A stretch of 64,000 bases of DNA, taken from Peromyscus leucopus. Lineage: Eukaryota > Chordata > Mammalia > Rodentia > Cricetidae. Shown piece after piece: positions 10,560 through 21,803 of this stretch (within the stretch, counting starts at the first letter, position 1; every line of letters starts with the position of its first letter). A program made the position numbers and the translations under genes. Under the pieces are notes generated by a model. It saw nothing but the letters and a program-made list of their open reading frames with translations, was not told the origin of the DNA and made no database searches. The stretch spans positions 13,962,798-14,026,797 of the forward strand of contig NC_051068.1 of the NCBI RefSeq assembly GCF_004664715.2, given 5' to 3'.

Positions 10560-11230
10560 GGCGCTCCATTTTCTTCCAATCTGAGAGCCATTTGTGTGTA
10601 TAATTGAAAATTAGCGGTGCAGCTGTTTGGAGAGAGTAATTTATCACCGCGCATTGTTCGCGCCTGACACTTAGACCTGGCTCTAACAAGCCAGTGCTTG
10701 CTGGGGGCTGAGCTACAGTGAGTGATTCGGGGCTGTAATGCTGCGTCTCCTGCGTTGTTGCTAATTGTAGCCTCTTTTTCTCCATTGAATTGGGAGTTGA
10801 GTAAAAGAGCCTGTTTGCTGTGTGGGTGAGGCTGCCAGGGCCGCTGGCTATTATCACAAGACACTCTTGATCTTTTGAAAAGCAGGAAATAGAATTTTTC
10901 TCCAACAGGGAAAGTAATTTGCGATGCGTCCATTAGTTCTTCATTAAAGCAAGATTAAATTGCACGGCAAATCACATCTGTGTTGGGATGATTAAAGGGT
11001 GGCATTTTAGAGGCCAAAACTAATTACTAGTCAAAATGAATGGGAGTGAAAAAACAGTCGTGTTTTTACATTAGATAGTGTGGCTTGTAATTAGATTCAA
11101 GCTAATTCCACTATTTCTTCTCTTTTAATGAGATGAGCCTGTCCTCATCTTTTTCTAGGCCATGCTAACAGCCCCAAATGTATAATTTTGATAATACTAA
11201 GAGTTTACTTTATTGAAATTTCCTTGCTAC
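10560..11230. promoter_or_regulatory. candidate conserved non-coding enhancer
   Basis: About 670 bp of single-copy sequence free of any rodent repeat. It is AT-rich with homeodomain-type TAATTA cores at 11021-11026 and 11088-11093. Several further ATTA/TTAAT words occur around 10930-10960, and there is an unusually CpG-rich patch (atcaccgcgcattgttcgcgcc, 10643-10664). In an otherwise CpG-depleted region that retention suggests constraint. The class of element (developmental enhancer) is inference. Overlapping minus-strand open frames at 10477-10933 show no domain and I do not call them genes. Confidence 0.42.
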
Positions 11231-12239
11231 CTGCCACAAGTGACTCTTCTCCACAGCACTTTATTACCAGGACACAAGCCTCTGGCGACCTAACTTACAA
11301 TGAAAGCCATTTCAAATGAGTCTGTATGTACCTAAGAATGTACATTGTGAAGTTACTGGAATTAGATATCTGTAGAAATTTGTTCAAATCAAATCCTCCT
11401 AGACTGAACAGTTAGAAGGAATACGAAGGGAGGTGTTAGAGAAGCGAATATCGGAAGGCTTCAAATCCAGTGTGTGCTCGGGGGGCTTCTTCCCTGCCCT
11501 TTGACGCAATTCTTTTCATACCTCCCCTGTTCTCAGCTTTTCCTACCATTAAAGGATGCTCTGATGGATTTCTATCTGAGTCCAGTTTTTATTTTCATTA
11601 AAAACAAACCTTAGGAATTATAAGAATCACATTAAGAAACTTAAGATGCACACGTCTCTAAGCAGATCTTGGTATTTCTCTGAGACCGGTCAAACTGGCT
11701 CTATTTTAGTTTTTTACAATGGAAAATGGAAATTTTTTGAAGAATAAACAATCCCAGCTCATGTTTAGATGAATCATTAGATACAGTCCTTAGCAGAAAA
11801 AGAAAAGCAAATGGACATTGGCTGTGAATGGATGCTCCAGCCTTCACCTTACCAGAAAGCGTTGACAGCGGCAGCCTCAGTGGGATGCCAGCTCCGCTTT
11901 GCCTTTCTGAGGACAGTTCCACCCCTGGAATCTCAGGCCACTCATTCTAGCTCTCTGTTGCAAATCCCCCCTTGACCTTGAGGTCAAAGGCCACAGTTTC
12001 ATTCCTGGGGTCTTTATGGAGCCTAACACTCATGATGGCAAGGAGGCAATTGCCTTCTCCGAAGAGGTGATGAACAGACGGATGGATGAACCGCACAGGA
12101 ATGGCTGCTGCAAATCAAATCTTTTTTCATATTCTTTCAGTGAAGTTAGCAGACCAATGGCTGTCTCCTACACTAAAACTGTAGAGGGGTAGAAAGACAG
12201 AAGGATGCACTTTCCAACGTGTGGCCAAGTGCGGATGTG
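11231..12239. other. unique sequence, no gene seen
   Basis: No repeat recognised. A short minus open frame at 11701-11922 lacks any recognisable feature. Confidence 0.35.
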
Positions 12240-12328
12240 CCCCCAACACCCCAAAAGCTGAGACAGGAAGATGGAAAGTCTAAGGCCAGCTTGGCCTACA
12301 CAGTGAGACACTGCCCCCCAAATAAAAA
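12240..12328 (+). repeat. B1 SINE fragment
   Basis: agctgagacaggaagatgg, ctaaggccagcttggcctacacagtgagac and an AAATAAAAA tail fit the 3' part of a diverged B1. Confidence 0.5.
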
Positions 12329-12914
12329 GGATAGGCTCCATATTCCTGAAAGCCAGTGTCTAGACATGTAGATTTCATATTATGGCTTAGATTCACGTCA
12401 ACTCTCTTTTCCTTCATTCCAGTTGGAGTGGGCATGTTGTCTAACTTCCCACGCTTTAGTGTTAGTGTGACTGCGACAGGGACTCCTCTTCCACTCGCTG
12501 TTTTGTATCTGTTCCCTTGTCTCATCTTATCATAAAAATACAACAGTGGCCAGACAGGCAGCTGAAAGATCATCATGGTAGACAGCAGAGCGGCTACACA
12601 GTGCCACAGTGGGGGTCCCGCTTCCTCCTGTGTGTGGTGCCCTGACCACAGGCAGGTGAGCAGTAAGGGAGTTGCCATTGGCTACTAATTCAAGAAAAGA
12701 GCTAAACCAGAGTTCATGCTCCACATGTACAAACGCAGTGTTACCCGGTTCTCACGCTAGCCAGGCCTGTACAGTGTCAGAGTGTGAGAGGTCGCTCGTG
12801 AAGGGTCCCTAGAAAGAAATCTGATGTCAGCTGCCTCCCCGAGAGGCTGTGTGGAGCTCCTGCATGGACGTGGGGTGGTGCAGGAGGGAGGAGATGCTAT
12901 CCAGGAGTTAGAAC

Positions 12915-12990
12915 TGAGGATATTTTGTGGGGAATGAACTTGAACCACTGAGCAAGCAAGTGTTCCACCACTGAGCAACAGCAGTAACCA
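12915..12990 (-). repeat. ID/B4-type SINE fragment
   Basis: The stretch gaacttgaaccactgagcaagcaagtgttccaccactgagcaac resembles the reversed tRNA-like half of B4/RSINE. It is short and diverged. Confidence 0.35.
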
Positions 12991-13085
12991 AAGGTGCTTG
13001 GCGGTCACTGGGAAAAACGTAGCCATTGCAAGCCTTACCACAAACCTCCTTCTTGGGTTTGCCATAGAAAGACAATAACCTTTGC

Positions 13086-13180
13086 CAATTTACAAATATT
13101 TATTGAAGGTCTACTGTATGCCAGGCACCTTTCTGAGTACTAGAAGGACAGCCAACTCTGATCCTCATGGAATCTACAAA
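13086..13180 (-). repeat. L2 LINE 3' end, ancient
   Basis: acaaatatttattgaagg, ctactgtatgccaggcacc and tcctcatggaatctaca match the reversed 3' end of the mammal-wide L2 LINE, an ancient repeat that predates rodents. Confidence 0.5.
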
Positions 13181-13407
13181 ACCTAGAAACACATACCAGC
13201 AATTACTTTAGAAATGTTTTAAATAAAGATGAAGAGGTTTTTAAAAGCACAGTATACAGAGGTGTGAGAAGTAAAGCAGACGTGTCTGACATCCCTCCTT
13301 GAAGAAGTCCAACTGGGATGCAAAACTCAGCCTAACTTTCTGTTCATTGCTGATGCTCACCCACACTCTCCTGGGCCTCAACCTCTCCACCAGAGGAACT
13401 CTAGGAA

Positions 13408-13497
13408 GCACGGGACTGATCATCCTTCTGAGGGACAGCCACTGGCCAAAGGAGGAGGCATGGGTCTGATCATCCTTCTGAGGGACAGCCACTAGCT
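13408..13497. repeat. 50-bp tandem duplication
   Basis: Two near-identical copies start at 13408 and 13458 and share tctgatcatccttctgaggg-like sequence followed by acagccact. Both copies lie in one minus-strand open frame, which explains its internal repeat. Confidence 0.9.
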
Positions 13498-13518
13498 GGA
13501 GACAAGAAGTGAGAAGCG

Positions 13519-13524
13519 TGTGTG

Positions 13525-13555
<31 letters not shown>

Positions 13556-13559
13556 ATGC

Positions 13560-13598
<39 letters not shown>
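13519..13598. repeat. compound (GTGC)n(GT)n microsatellite
   Basis: A run of GTGC/GCGT units to about 13565 passes into a pure GT run to 13598. Both halves are alternating purine-pyrimidine. Confidence 0.95.
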
Positions 13599-13599
<1 letters not shown>

Positions 13600-14177
13600 A
13601 GTTATTGTTCTTATATTCAAGGCTTGGCTTGTTACCCTGAGGCCACACCGTGTAGCAGAGATTACACCCTGAACCAGTTTTCTTCCATTGGATGAAAAAT
13701 GCTCCTCCACCTACCACCCTCTCCTGGCTTGGACTGAAAGGCACAGGGCAGCTGCAAAGAGCCTTCCTGGGGATTTCCATGATGCATTCTCCCAATGACA
13801 TCCTGCTCTCAAAGGGAGATATCTGTCGGCTCCCAAGCACAAGCACCACTCAAGAACCCAAAGCCCATTTGGATGTGATTATTTTCCAATTATTGGCTTA
13901 ATCAGAAAAAACGGTGGACACAAAGAGCTGTTCTTTGTGGCCTCAGAAACTAAGAAGACTAAACCTTAAATTGCAGCAGAAGGAACTTATTTTAGAAAAA
14001 TAATTTAATACAGCTATTACACTGCCTGTCTATAGGTAGGGTGTAGAAACCAATTAGCACTGTGATAAGAGCTATGCCCACCGAACTGCGCCCTGATTGT
14101 TTGATTAGACATACAATCAACAGACTCGGATAAAAATCCTTAAAACATATGCAGGAATCTTTTGGGGGGAGGCAGGG
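13599..14177. other. unique sequence, conserved-looking patch
   Basis: 13920-14150 is single-copy, with ataatttaatacagctattac, accaattagcactgtgataag and caccgaactgcgccctgattg; CAATTAG and GATTAGA words and retained CpGs recall conserved non-coding DNA. The rest of the interval is unremarkable. Confidence 0.3.
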
Positions 14178-14262
14178 AGTATTGAGATAAGGGCTTTGTC
14201 ACATAGCCCAGGCTAGCCTCAAACTTCTCCATCTACTCATGAGATTCTCAGGAAGTAGACAA
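14178..14262 (-). repeat. B1-like fragment
   Basis: gggctttgtcacatagcccaggctagcctcaaacttctcc is the reversed start of an old B1/PB1. Confidence 0.4.
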
Positions 14263-14675
14263 CGTGAACAAGGTAATGACAAAGATAACACCTAGACAAT
14301 TTGAGCTTTTCTGTGCCAACTACAGTCTTTGTCATCCTTGAATCTGCTGGCAAACGTCAGGGGCAGATCTTAGTGAGACCAGCCTATTCTGGACAAGCTG
14401 GGCAAGAGTGGCGGAGGTCCATATATGTAGAACAACTGTTTTCAAGCAATAGAAACCAAACATTCTGCCTCAGTTTCCATCCACCTGTCTGAGTCTCCGT
14501 TATCCTACTCACATGTATAGTTGATGGGTTTGGGGAGGAGAAGAAAGAAGGGGGACAGGAGGGAAGGGCGAAGGGGAGGAGGAAGTAACTCTTGTAAGTT
14601 ACTAATATGTCAAACGTGTAAAAAGGGTTAGAGGCCGTTGATCCTCCTTTTCTAGAGGGTGGTGGGTGTGGGCAG

Positions 14676-14812
14676 AGCGTGAGCACAGTGGTATGCACCT
14701 GCAGTCCCAGCGTTGGAGAGGCTGAATGCAGAAATGCAAGGTCAGCTGGCTACACAACAGGTTTCAGGACAGCCAGGGCCACACAGTGAGACCCTGTCTC
14801 AAAAGGCAGAAA
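14676..14812 (+). repeat. B1 SINE
   Basis: agcacagtggtatgcacctgcagtcccagcg start and gccagggccacacagtgagaccctgtctc end. It directly abuts a B2/B3 copy at 14817. Confidence 0.75.
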
Positions 14813-14816
14813 CAAA

Positions 14817-15020
14817 GAATCCAGGGAGACGGCTCTTCAGTTAAGAGCACTTTTTGCTCTTGCAGAGGACCTGGGTTGGTACCCAGCACCCACATGACAG
14901 CTCACAACTGACTGTAACTCCAGTTCCAGGGAATCTAACATCTTCTGCTGGTATTCATGAACTCATACATACACCCAGGCACACACATATACCCATTAAT
15001 AAATAAATAAATATTTTTGA
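14817..15020 (+). repeat. B2/B3 SINE
   Basis: gggagacggctcttcagttaagagcac, gacctgggttggtacccagcacccacatg and gtaactccagttccagggaatc mark the element. It ends in an AATAAATAAATAAAT tail. Confidence 0.8.
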
Positions 15021-16221
15021 ACAAAAAATGGAGTGCACAGCAAAATGTGTGCAATATAGAGTATATACATACTAGACATATATGTGGAGGTATGCACTCA
15101 TGTACAAAACTTATATATAGTGTTAAGATAAGGCTTGGGAGACACACTTGCCCCCAACACTGGTAGGGAGGGAGGGAGGAAATATGGAAGAGTTTATTTT
15201 TTTCACTTTGGATTTACATTATATAACTTACAATCTCTAGAGTCATTTCTTTTTTTCTTTATAGACAGAAGGGAGGCACATGTCTCTGCAATATCTCTGA
15301 AGACGTGGTGAATCTGTGTCCAAGCCAGGATAGAAGCCAGGTCAATGCCTGAAGCTCCAGGGAGAGACATCCGGAGGCAGATCCCCTGTGAGAGACCTCT
15401 GCAGAGATGCACCCTCTGCACAGCTATGGTCTGGGGACATGGCCAGAGCTGGGGACCAGGACACGACAGCTTTGGATGGGCAGAACAGAGCTGAGAAGGA
15501 CCCCATGGAGCGGCCCAATGATGCCATGGAAGGAACCCCACCCTCCAGAGCTGGCCCTGACCACTGCCAGGATACGAAAATACTCCATCCTTATGAACGG
15601 CTTTTTAAAACGCGTGCACAGCAGGACAAAGGCGGCAGTGATGCACACACTAGAAGGTGGGTCAGCCTCTGTGTGAACTGCCAGCAGAGAGCGCCAGCAA
15701 ACTTCCTTCCTGCTGCACCCAGATTCACAGGAGGCCCTAAGAGTACAGGCAACCAGTGAATCCCCGGTGGGAAGTGGCTGTACCAACACAGCTGACCGAC
15801 CTGCAGCAAACCTCTTTGCTCACCGAGTCCCATCCTCACCTCCTAGCAGCTGGGAAAACGGAGTTGGGAGGATGAACTGTTCAGGTCATACTGAACTAGA
15901 TCTAAAACCAAGTCTAGCAGGATGTGGTGGCTCAAGGCTGACGGGTAGGAGAGGAACTGGAGGGGAAGCATATAGAATAGAAGTCATATAAATACAGTTC
16001 GCACGCATAAAATTCTTAAAAATAATATATAGAAATGTAAAAGAATGAGATGGGTCTGTACAGAGCTTGAAAGTTCCTGGGACATTTGCTGTAAGAAAGA
16101 CAATAACGTCGACACCATAGAGTGGTGTGATTGCAGAACAAGAATCTACATGTGACATGTGAGCTTGTACATGTGTGTATGTGTCTTCCTCCACACAGAA
16201 GTTGCCTGAGCAAAGAACAGG
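15021..16221. other. unique sequence with a weak exon-like stretch
   Basis: No mobile element recognised. A pyrimidine tract ending in AG at about 15247-15265 precedes a 124-codon frame beginning with a GTG near 15388 and ending at 15759. The opposite strand is equally open (15424-15789). The predicted peptide shows no domain and no donor or polyadenylation context that I can defend. I list it only so that a transcript search can rule it in or out. Confidence 0.25.
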
Positions 16222-16427
16222 CTGCAGCAGTGGCCGTCAGCAGGGCATGGGTGGAAAGGAAAAGGCACTCACCACCTCTGTGTCTGTATTTGTAGACACG
16301 CTTATGTTCAATTTATTATAAGTCTGCAGCAGTGGGTGTCAGCAGGGCATGGGTGGAAAGGAAAAGGCACTCACCACCACTGTTATGAATTTATAGATAC
16401 ACTTATGTTCAATTTATTGCAAGTCTG
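16222..16427. repeat. 102-bp tandem duplication
   Basis: Two copies start at 16222 and 16324, with the shared block cagcagggcatgggtggaaa and matching ends near ttcaatttattataagtct / ttgcaagtct. Scattered substitutions indicate moderate age. Confidence 0.9.
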
Positions 16428-18259
16428 TGTGTTATTTGCTGCCCACCCCAGTTCACATGTGGGAATCCTTCCCTAGCACGGTTCATCCAGAATGAGGAAG
16501 AAGTCGGAATGAAGGCCCCAGGTGGGGCGCTGACCTGACAGGATGACTGCCCCTCTGAGGAAGGGCATCTCTCTCACTCTCCCTGAGCGTAGACGGAGGA
16601 AAGACAACATAAAGACATACGAGAAACAAAGCACCACCTACAGATGGGAAGACAGTCCAGCCGGGGCCATGACCTTAGACCTCCAGAGTACTGAAAAAGT
16701 CAACTTCTGATATGGAAGTCGCCCGGTCTGTATGCTGTTACATGGCGGGCAGAGCTGAGCAAGACAGTACATTCGTTTTTGAAATAAATAATGAAAACTA
16801 ACTTCTAAAATAATTCATGACCACTGTGAGAGGAAGAGAACAATGGTCCCCAGAATGTCTGCCTCTTGAGGGAACTTTGTCTTTCGGGCTTTTGTCTAGG
16901 AAGACAAACACTGCTAATACTATGAGAGCATTAAGGATTCTAAATTCCCCTTTAAAAAATACATTGTATCAACGTCCCTTCCTTGTCATACTTGTGTTAG
17001 CACTATCCTTCCTTAGGTGCAGAGAAGCACACAATAGCTACATTCCCACTGATGTCAAGAATTCTGTCCCCAACACTCTGCAGCCACCCCCCACGCCCAC
17101 CCCCCGCCCCATGCTTTCTTACCTCTCTTTACAAAAAGAGTTAGTGAGTTAACCTGCATTGTTTCTCCTAATCTTATCAGCCAACCAAATTCCAGACAGC
17201 CCTATCAACAAGGCAGGATTCATCCAAGTTGGCTGATGTTCTATGGAGTTGTTGACATGGGAAAGTTGAAGCTGTTATTTGCTTCCACAGACAAATATGT
17301 AGACTATTTCTAGCAAAATGTCCAGGTCTAATAATCCAAACCTGATGGGGTCATCTGAGATGCTGGTGCTTCTCAAGTGTAAGATGTGTTGAACAATCAG
17401 TTGAAAAGAACCAGGAAGACTCACGGAGTACTTGACCAGTCACAGGGCGGCATATAAAAGCGAGGAGTGCTTGGGGAGGTAATGAAAAGATGCGCTTCCC
17501 ATCCTGACACACTGAAGCACTCAGCACTCATTACAGGGCGCCAACCGCAACTGCTGCTGGGGTTCACTCCAGCTCTGTCTCCATCACAATGAAGCCCCAC
17601 TTTGGAGGACTTATAATTCAGCCAAAATTATTTGCTGCAGGAGTGTTTCAAAAGACCTTCTTATAACCCTTTCAATAAACTCCAACATCAGAAATTCTGA
17701 GCTCTAAAGAGCCTGCCTCTCCTAAAGCAGGTCTTGTTGTGTGTTAAGTTTTTCAGTTTCCAGTCACGTGGGCTTTATTTCTGTTCTGTGAAGTTCTTCT
17801 AAATCACATCTTACTTTGGTTAATAGGTAATAATACGAAATGAAGGGTCTCAAAACTGATTCCTTTGACTATTTCTCATTAAGAGAATGACTAGAAAGGC
17901 ATTTTAATATAAAATGTTAATGCCTGCTTGTTAGGAAGTCATAGTTCAAGCCTGAAAATCAGACTTAGAAAATATGCAGGTTGTATTTCACCTGAACTAC
18001 ACAGTAAAAGTCAAGTGCCTGGAGAAGTTTCTTAACTTTTCAAGGTGCTAAGGGAATCATGGGAAATACTATCATAGAAATAATGAATCACTTGACCTGA
18101 GACTTGTGAGTTGGAAGCTCATGTCTATGGTTGGCCTTCCTCAAAGTGAAACAAACTCAACAGAATAAGCAATGAAATGTGTGAATCTGAAATACACTAG
18201 CAAAACAAAATTCCTTCTTGGAAGATTCCAAGCATCTTAGTATCTTGTGAGGCCTGAAA
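16428..18259. other. 1.8 kb unique sequence
   Basis: No repeat recognised. Contains an isolated TATA-like box (17453), a 25-codon frame and an AATAAA word (see separate entry), otherwise nothing supportable. Confidence 0.35.
17453..17677 (+). promoter_or_regulatory. TATA-like box with nearby AATAAA, weak
   Basis: TATAAAAG at 17453-17460 sits directly after a GGGCGG-like word. A short ATG frame of 25 codons runs 17589-17666 and an AATAAA word lies at about 17672-17677. Spacing would permit a tiny transcription unit. Each signal occurs often by chance, the peptide has no recognisable feature, and there is no conserved context I can see. Confidence 0.12.
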
Positions 18260-18640
18260 AGCACATAGAGCGAGCCTGCTTGCTCACTTGCTTTTATTCT
18301 GGGCATTCACTCCTTTTTCTTGTTGCTGTGAACACATAGCTGACGAGGAGCAGCTCAGGAGGGTTTGTTTGGGCTCCAGTGTAGAGCCTTCTGTCCGGGC
18401 AGGGCAGACACAGTCACAGGAACGTGAGGCTGCTGGTCGCATTGGATCTGCAGTCAGGAAGCGGGGAGCTCCCAGTGCCATCTCGGCTCTGTTTCTCACG
18501 TGTTCCCAGTCCAGGACCCCAGCTCAGGCACAGCATAGCGCTGTCAACATTCAAGAACGGGGCTTTCTTCCTCAGTTAAACTCTTCTGGAAACACCCTCT
18601 GAGACAACTCAAAGGAGTGTTTCCATGGTGATTTGAAATC
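18260..18640 (-). repeat. MaLR-like LTR remnant
   Basis: ttcttgttgctgtgaacac near 18317, then gaggctgctggtcgcattgg, tgcagtcaggaagc, gtccaggaccccagc and tttccatggtgatttgaaat follow the order of a common reversed rodent LTR. It is diverged, and the exact family is not assigned. Confidence 0.45.
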
Positions 18641-19251
18641 AGGCTGAGCTGACAGGAAGATGACCATCACACTCTATGACTCCCAGGCTGGAGTCAAGAG
18701 CTGTCATTCACGAAACTGAGGTCAGCAGCCAGCAATGTGACCCCTGGAGCACAGTCTCTCTTTAGAGTGGAAACTACTGGGCCACAATCCGTTGCTAAAA
18801 GTTGAGCTCCCAGCATCCTAACCCAGACTTGCCGACCTTATGAAAGCCTGCCCTGTATGCTGACACCCTGTCCCCGGATCCTTACATGCTCTGAAGCTTT
18901 GGACAGTCACCGAGACACTTGCCAGTAGTTATAGGTACTATTCTCTCAAATAGAATAGACACATGTTATAGATATTAAAATATCTTTCATTAGGCATCAG
19001 ATTGTGAAGGACACATAGTCAGATGAGCATAATTCAAAGGAGTCTCTGAGACATGATTGCTGAAAAATCTCCTGTCATTGGGTGCTGAGATCTCAGTGTT
19101 TAAGGCCTCCTCTTCTTGGAAGCACACACTGATAGAACATTTTTTTTTTTCAAAAGCAATTCTACATTGTGTATCAAGAGACTCACATCTATGAACTATC
19201 TTTAACTCAGTGATTCACTTCTACAGATTTTAAATGGGGGAGGGGGCATCC
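18641..19251. other. unique sequence
   Basis: No repeat or gene recognised; one T-run at about 19141-19150. Confidence 0.35.
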
Positions 19252-19462
19252 TCCTGGGCTAGTGAGATGGCTCAGTGTATCCAGATGCTTGCTGCCAAGA
19301 CTGATGGCCTGAGTTCAATCCTCAGGCCTCACAGAGTGGAAGTAGAGAACCAACTCCTGCAAGTTGCCTTTTGACCTCTACACATGCAACACAGTGCCTG
19401 TGCACCTATCTCCCTCCACTCTACACTGAATAACTGAATAAATGTAAATTTAAAAAGAAAAT
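19252..19462 (+). repeat. B2/B3 SINE
   Basis: ctgggctagtgagatggctcagtg start, cctgagttcaatcctcaggc, gttgccttttgacctctacacatg and AATAAATG end. Confidence 0.78.
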
Positions 19463-20884
19463 TAAAGCCCCCCCCTTTTTTATAAAGAAATTCACTGCGA
19501 ACTTAAAATGGGGGAAATATTGGAAACATCTAAAACTTGCCAGCAATTAGTGAACCTGTCTTTAAAGGCATTTATTGGTGGAAGTATTAAGACAACTCCA
19601 TGTAGTTAAAAGGGAGGTTTATTTTGTGGGGTAACTTACAAGTAAAGGATAGGTTACAGGGTCTGGGGAAGGTGAAGCGCAGTCCAGCGGTGTTCTCTGG
19701 AGAACTCTGCTTGGTCTACCTCCAATGTCCAGGATCCAGGGACCAAGAGAGCCGGCACATCTGGATCTCAGGTCTTAAGGGCTCCTCTCTTGGGCCCGCC
19801 TTGTAGGCGTGACAATTACTGGAAGCCTCAATGGGGGTAGTATTTCCAGATCAAAGCTGGAACGGCTACCCACTACAGGCTTTATTTGATGTTTCTATTG
19901 AAATTTCTTAGGAACAGATGTTTCTATTGAAGAAGCTTCTATGGAAGCATATTGTAATATAGTATAGAAACCTAGTGTGTATTTTACACATGCACTACAT
20001 TTCAACCCAGTCCAGGCCACCTTCAAGCCTCCATCCCACAGCAAGCTGGTCACTGCCATGTTAGAAAGCAGGGTTCTAGAAAAAGGCTCTGTCCATCCAA
20101 GAGAAAACAGCAGTAAAAACAGAGAGGGAACAGAGTAAATATTATGTTAGGATGAAATAAATACAATGCAAAAATAAGGGGAGAAAGGGGAAGGAAGCAG
20201 AACCTTCCTCCCTTTCTTCCTCTCTCCCCTCCCTTCTCCTCCTCCTCTTCTTCTCCCCTCCCTCCCCTATGCCCCACTTTCCCTATCAGAACTTCATACA
20301 CCAGACAAATGTTAGACCACTGAGCTACATGGCCAGCTCCATAGTCTTTGACTTCAGCACCTCCAGTGTCCAGGTGAGATAACTGAGTGGCAGCTCTCTG
20401 GGCCTGGAGGGCGTTGAGAACATCTCTGGCCTCTGCCCACTAGATGACAGTAGTGCCCTCAGCTTCACTATCAAAACCATTCCTGCTGTCCCAGAGGGCA
20501 AACCCAGCCCATCTTAAACCCACTGCTCTATAGGTAATGACGGGGGGGGGGGGGGGGCAGACTAAAGGACGTGACTTAACACTAACAACGGCAATAACGC
20601 AAGAACAGAGCAGAATAAAGACACAGTTAAAAAGGTAAGCACTAAGACAGAAATAGACATCCCCTACAAATACTGAAAATAAAAATAGAAGAGCAAAGGA
20701 TACATTGTTAATAAAGAAAACTAAAAATAGTATATAGTATACATCATTACAAATTATGTATCATAATTCAGAGCATACATGCCAGCCATCCAATAAATAT
20801 GAACTGGATGGACTTTCCTGCAGGAAGATGATCCACAGCTCACATCAAATACAAGAACAGGTTCTAAATTTTAGTATTTTTTCA
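19463..20884. other. unique sequence, pyrimidine patch and G-run
   Basis: Contains a CT-rich patch (about 20205-20275), which underlies a Glu-rich minus-strand frame, and a run of 16 G at 20542-20557. No recognised mobile element and no gene. Confidence 0.4.
20436..20450 (+). promoter_or_regulatory. possible CTCF-type motif
   Basis: cccactagatgacag resembles the CTCF core form CCACTAGATGGCAG with one mismatch at the second G of GGC. Motif match only. Confidence 0.22.
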
Positions 20885-21085
20885 ATTTATCATCTATGTG
20901 AATATGAGCGTTTTGCCTACATGTATGTCTGTGCAGTACCCAGTGAGTCCAGAAGAGGGCAGAAGATACTCTTGGGACTGGAGTCACAGAGGGTTACAAG
21001 CCACTATGTGGGTGCTGGGAATCAAACCTGAGTCTTTTGGAAGAATAGTCAGTCCCTTTAACTACTGAGCCATCTCTGCAGCCCC
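20885..21085 (-). repeat. B3/B2 SINE, reversed
   Basis: gcctacatgtatgtctgtgc, agaagagggcagaagatac, gtgggtgctgggaatcaaacc and ctactgagccatctctgcagcc identify a reversed copy. Confidence 0.82.
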
Positions 21086-21169
21086 ATGAATTTCAAAATA
21101 TCAGTGTTTTAAATGGATTTTCTTAGAAGAAAAAGGATGGACAACTTGCTTTTTAAATTTCACTGGTAA

Positions 21170-21300
21170 GGAAGGCCCTGACTTCCTTAGGTGATGGACT
21201 GTGAGTCAGGATATGTAAGTGGAAAGAAACCCCTTTTTCCTCAAGTTGCTTTTGGTCACAATGTTTTATCACAGCAATAGGAACTCTTAAGACAATTGTT
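21170..21300 (+). repeat. MaLR-like LTR 3' end
   Basis: gacttccttaggtgatggac, then cctttttcctcaagttgc, ttttggtcacaatgttttatc and acagcaataggaactcttaagaca form the terminal part of a rodent LTR ending in CA-type termini. It is probably the same family as 1-214, in the opposite orientation. Confidence 0.55.
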
Positions 21301-21419
21301 AAGAACCAACAGGGTAGTGTGCATAGAAGACACCCTTTCTTCCGGGAGGGGCCAGCCCTTAGGCATCGAGAAGACGACAGCGTTGTTATTTTCTCATTGG
21401 TTTGACAAGCCACCTGGGA

Positions 21420-21650
21420 AGCCCCTTCGAGGAGTTTTCTGTGGAAGGAGGGACACTGTCCACCATGGCATAACCGTGAGGCGGACGCTCACATCACTCC
21501 ACAACGAGGAAGCAAAGCAGAGCAAAAGGAAGCGCCAGCCAGGCTGCCAGCCTCAAGCCCCACCCCAAGTGACCCAGGTCCTCCAGCAAAGCTCCACCTC
21601 TTAAAGGCTCCAGAAGCTCCCCAGGAGCCTGTGGGTGACAGTTCCTGCTC
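21420..21650 (-). repeat. possible old LTR-type repeat
   Basis: Phrases such as accatggcataaccgtgagg and ccaagtgacccaggtcctcc, then agcaaagctccacctcttaaagg, have the layout of reversed rodent MaLR-type repeats. Divergence is high. Confidence 0.3.
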
Positions 21651-21741
21651 AGGCTGCACAATGGCTCAGTGGCAGACTCCCTCGTGTTCGGCTGGCTGTT
21701 CGGCTTGTCTGTGCGGATGGTCTGTGACAGCCCTGGGGTCC

Positions 21742-21803
21742 GAGGGACATCGTGCAGACAGTGCCGTCAGCTGAGGGACATCGTGCAGACAGACCCGTCA
21801 GCT
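21742..21803. repeat. 31-bp tandem duplication
   Basis: Two adjacent 31-bp units begin with gagggacatcgtgcagacag at 21742 and 21773 and differ only at gtg versus acc. Their near identity implies a recent event. Confidence 0.92.

Noticed and set aside
10477..10933. Two overlapping minus frames of 142 and 147 codons as a gene
   Set aside because: Two different frames open over the same DNA, no recognisable domain, and the sequence has features of non-coding regulatory DNA.
15388..15789. Exon-like stretch after a pyrimidine tract and AG
   Set aside because: Starts at GTG, open on both strands, no domain, no matching donor; left as unique sequence.
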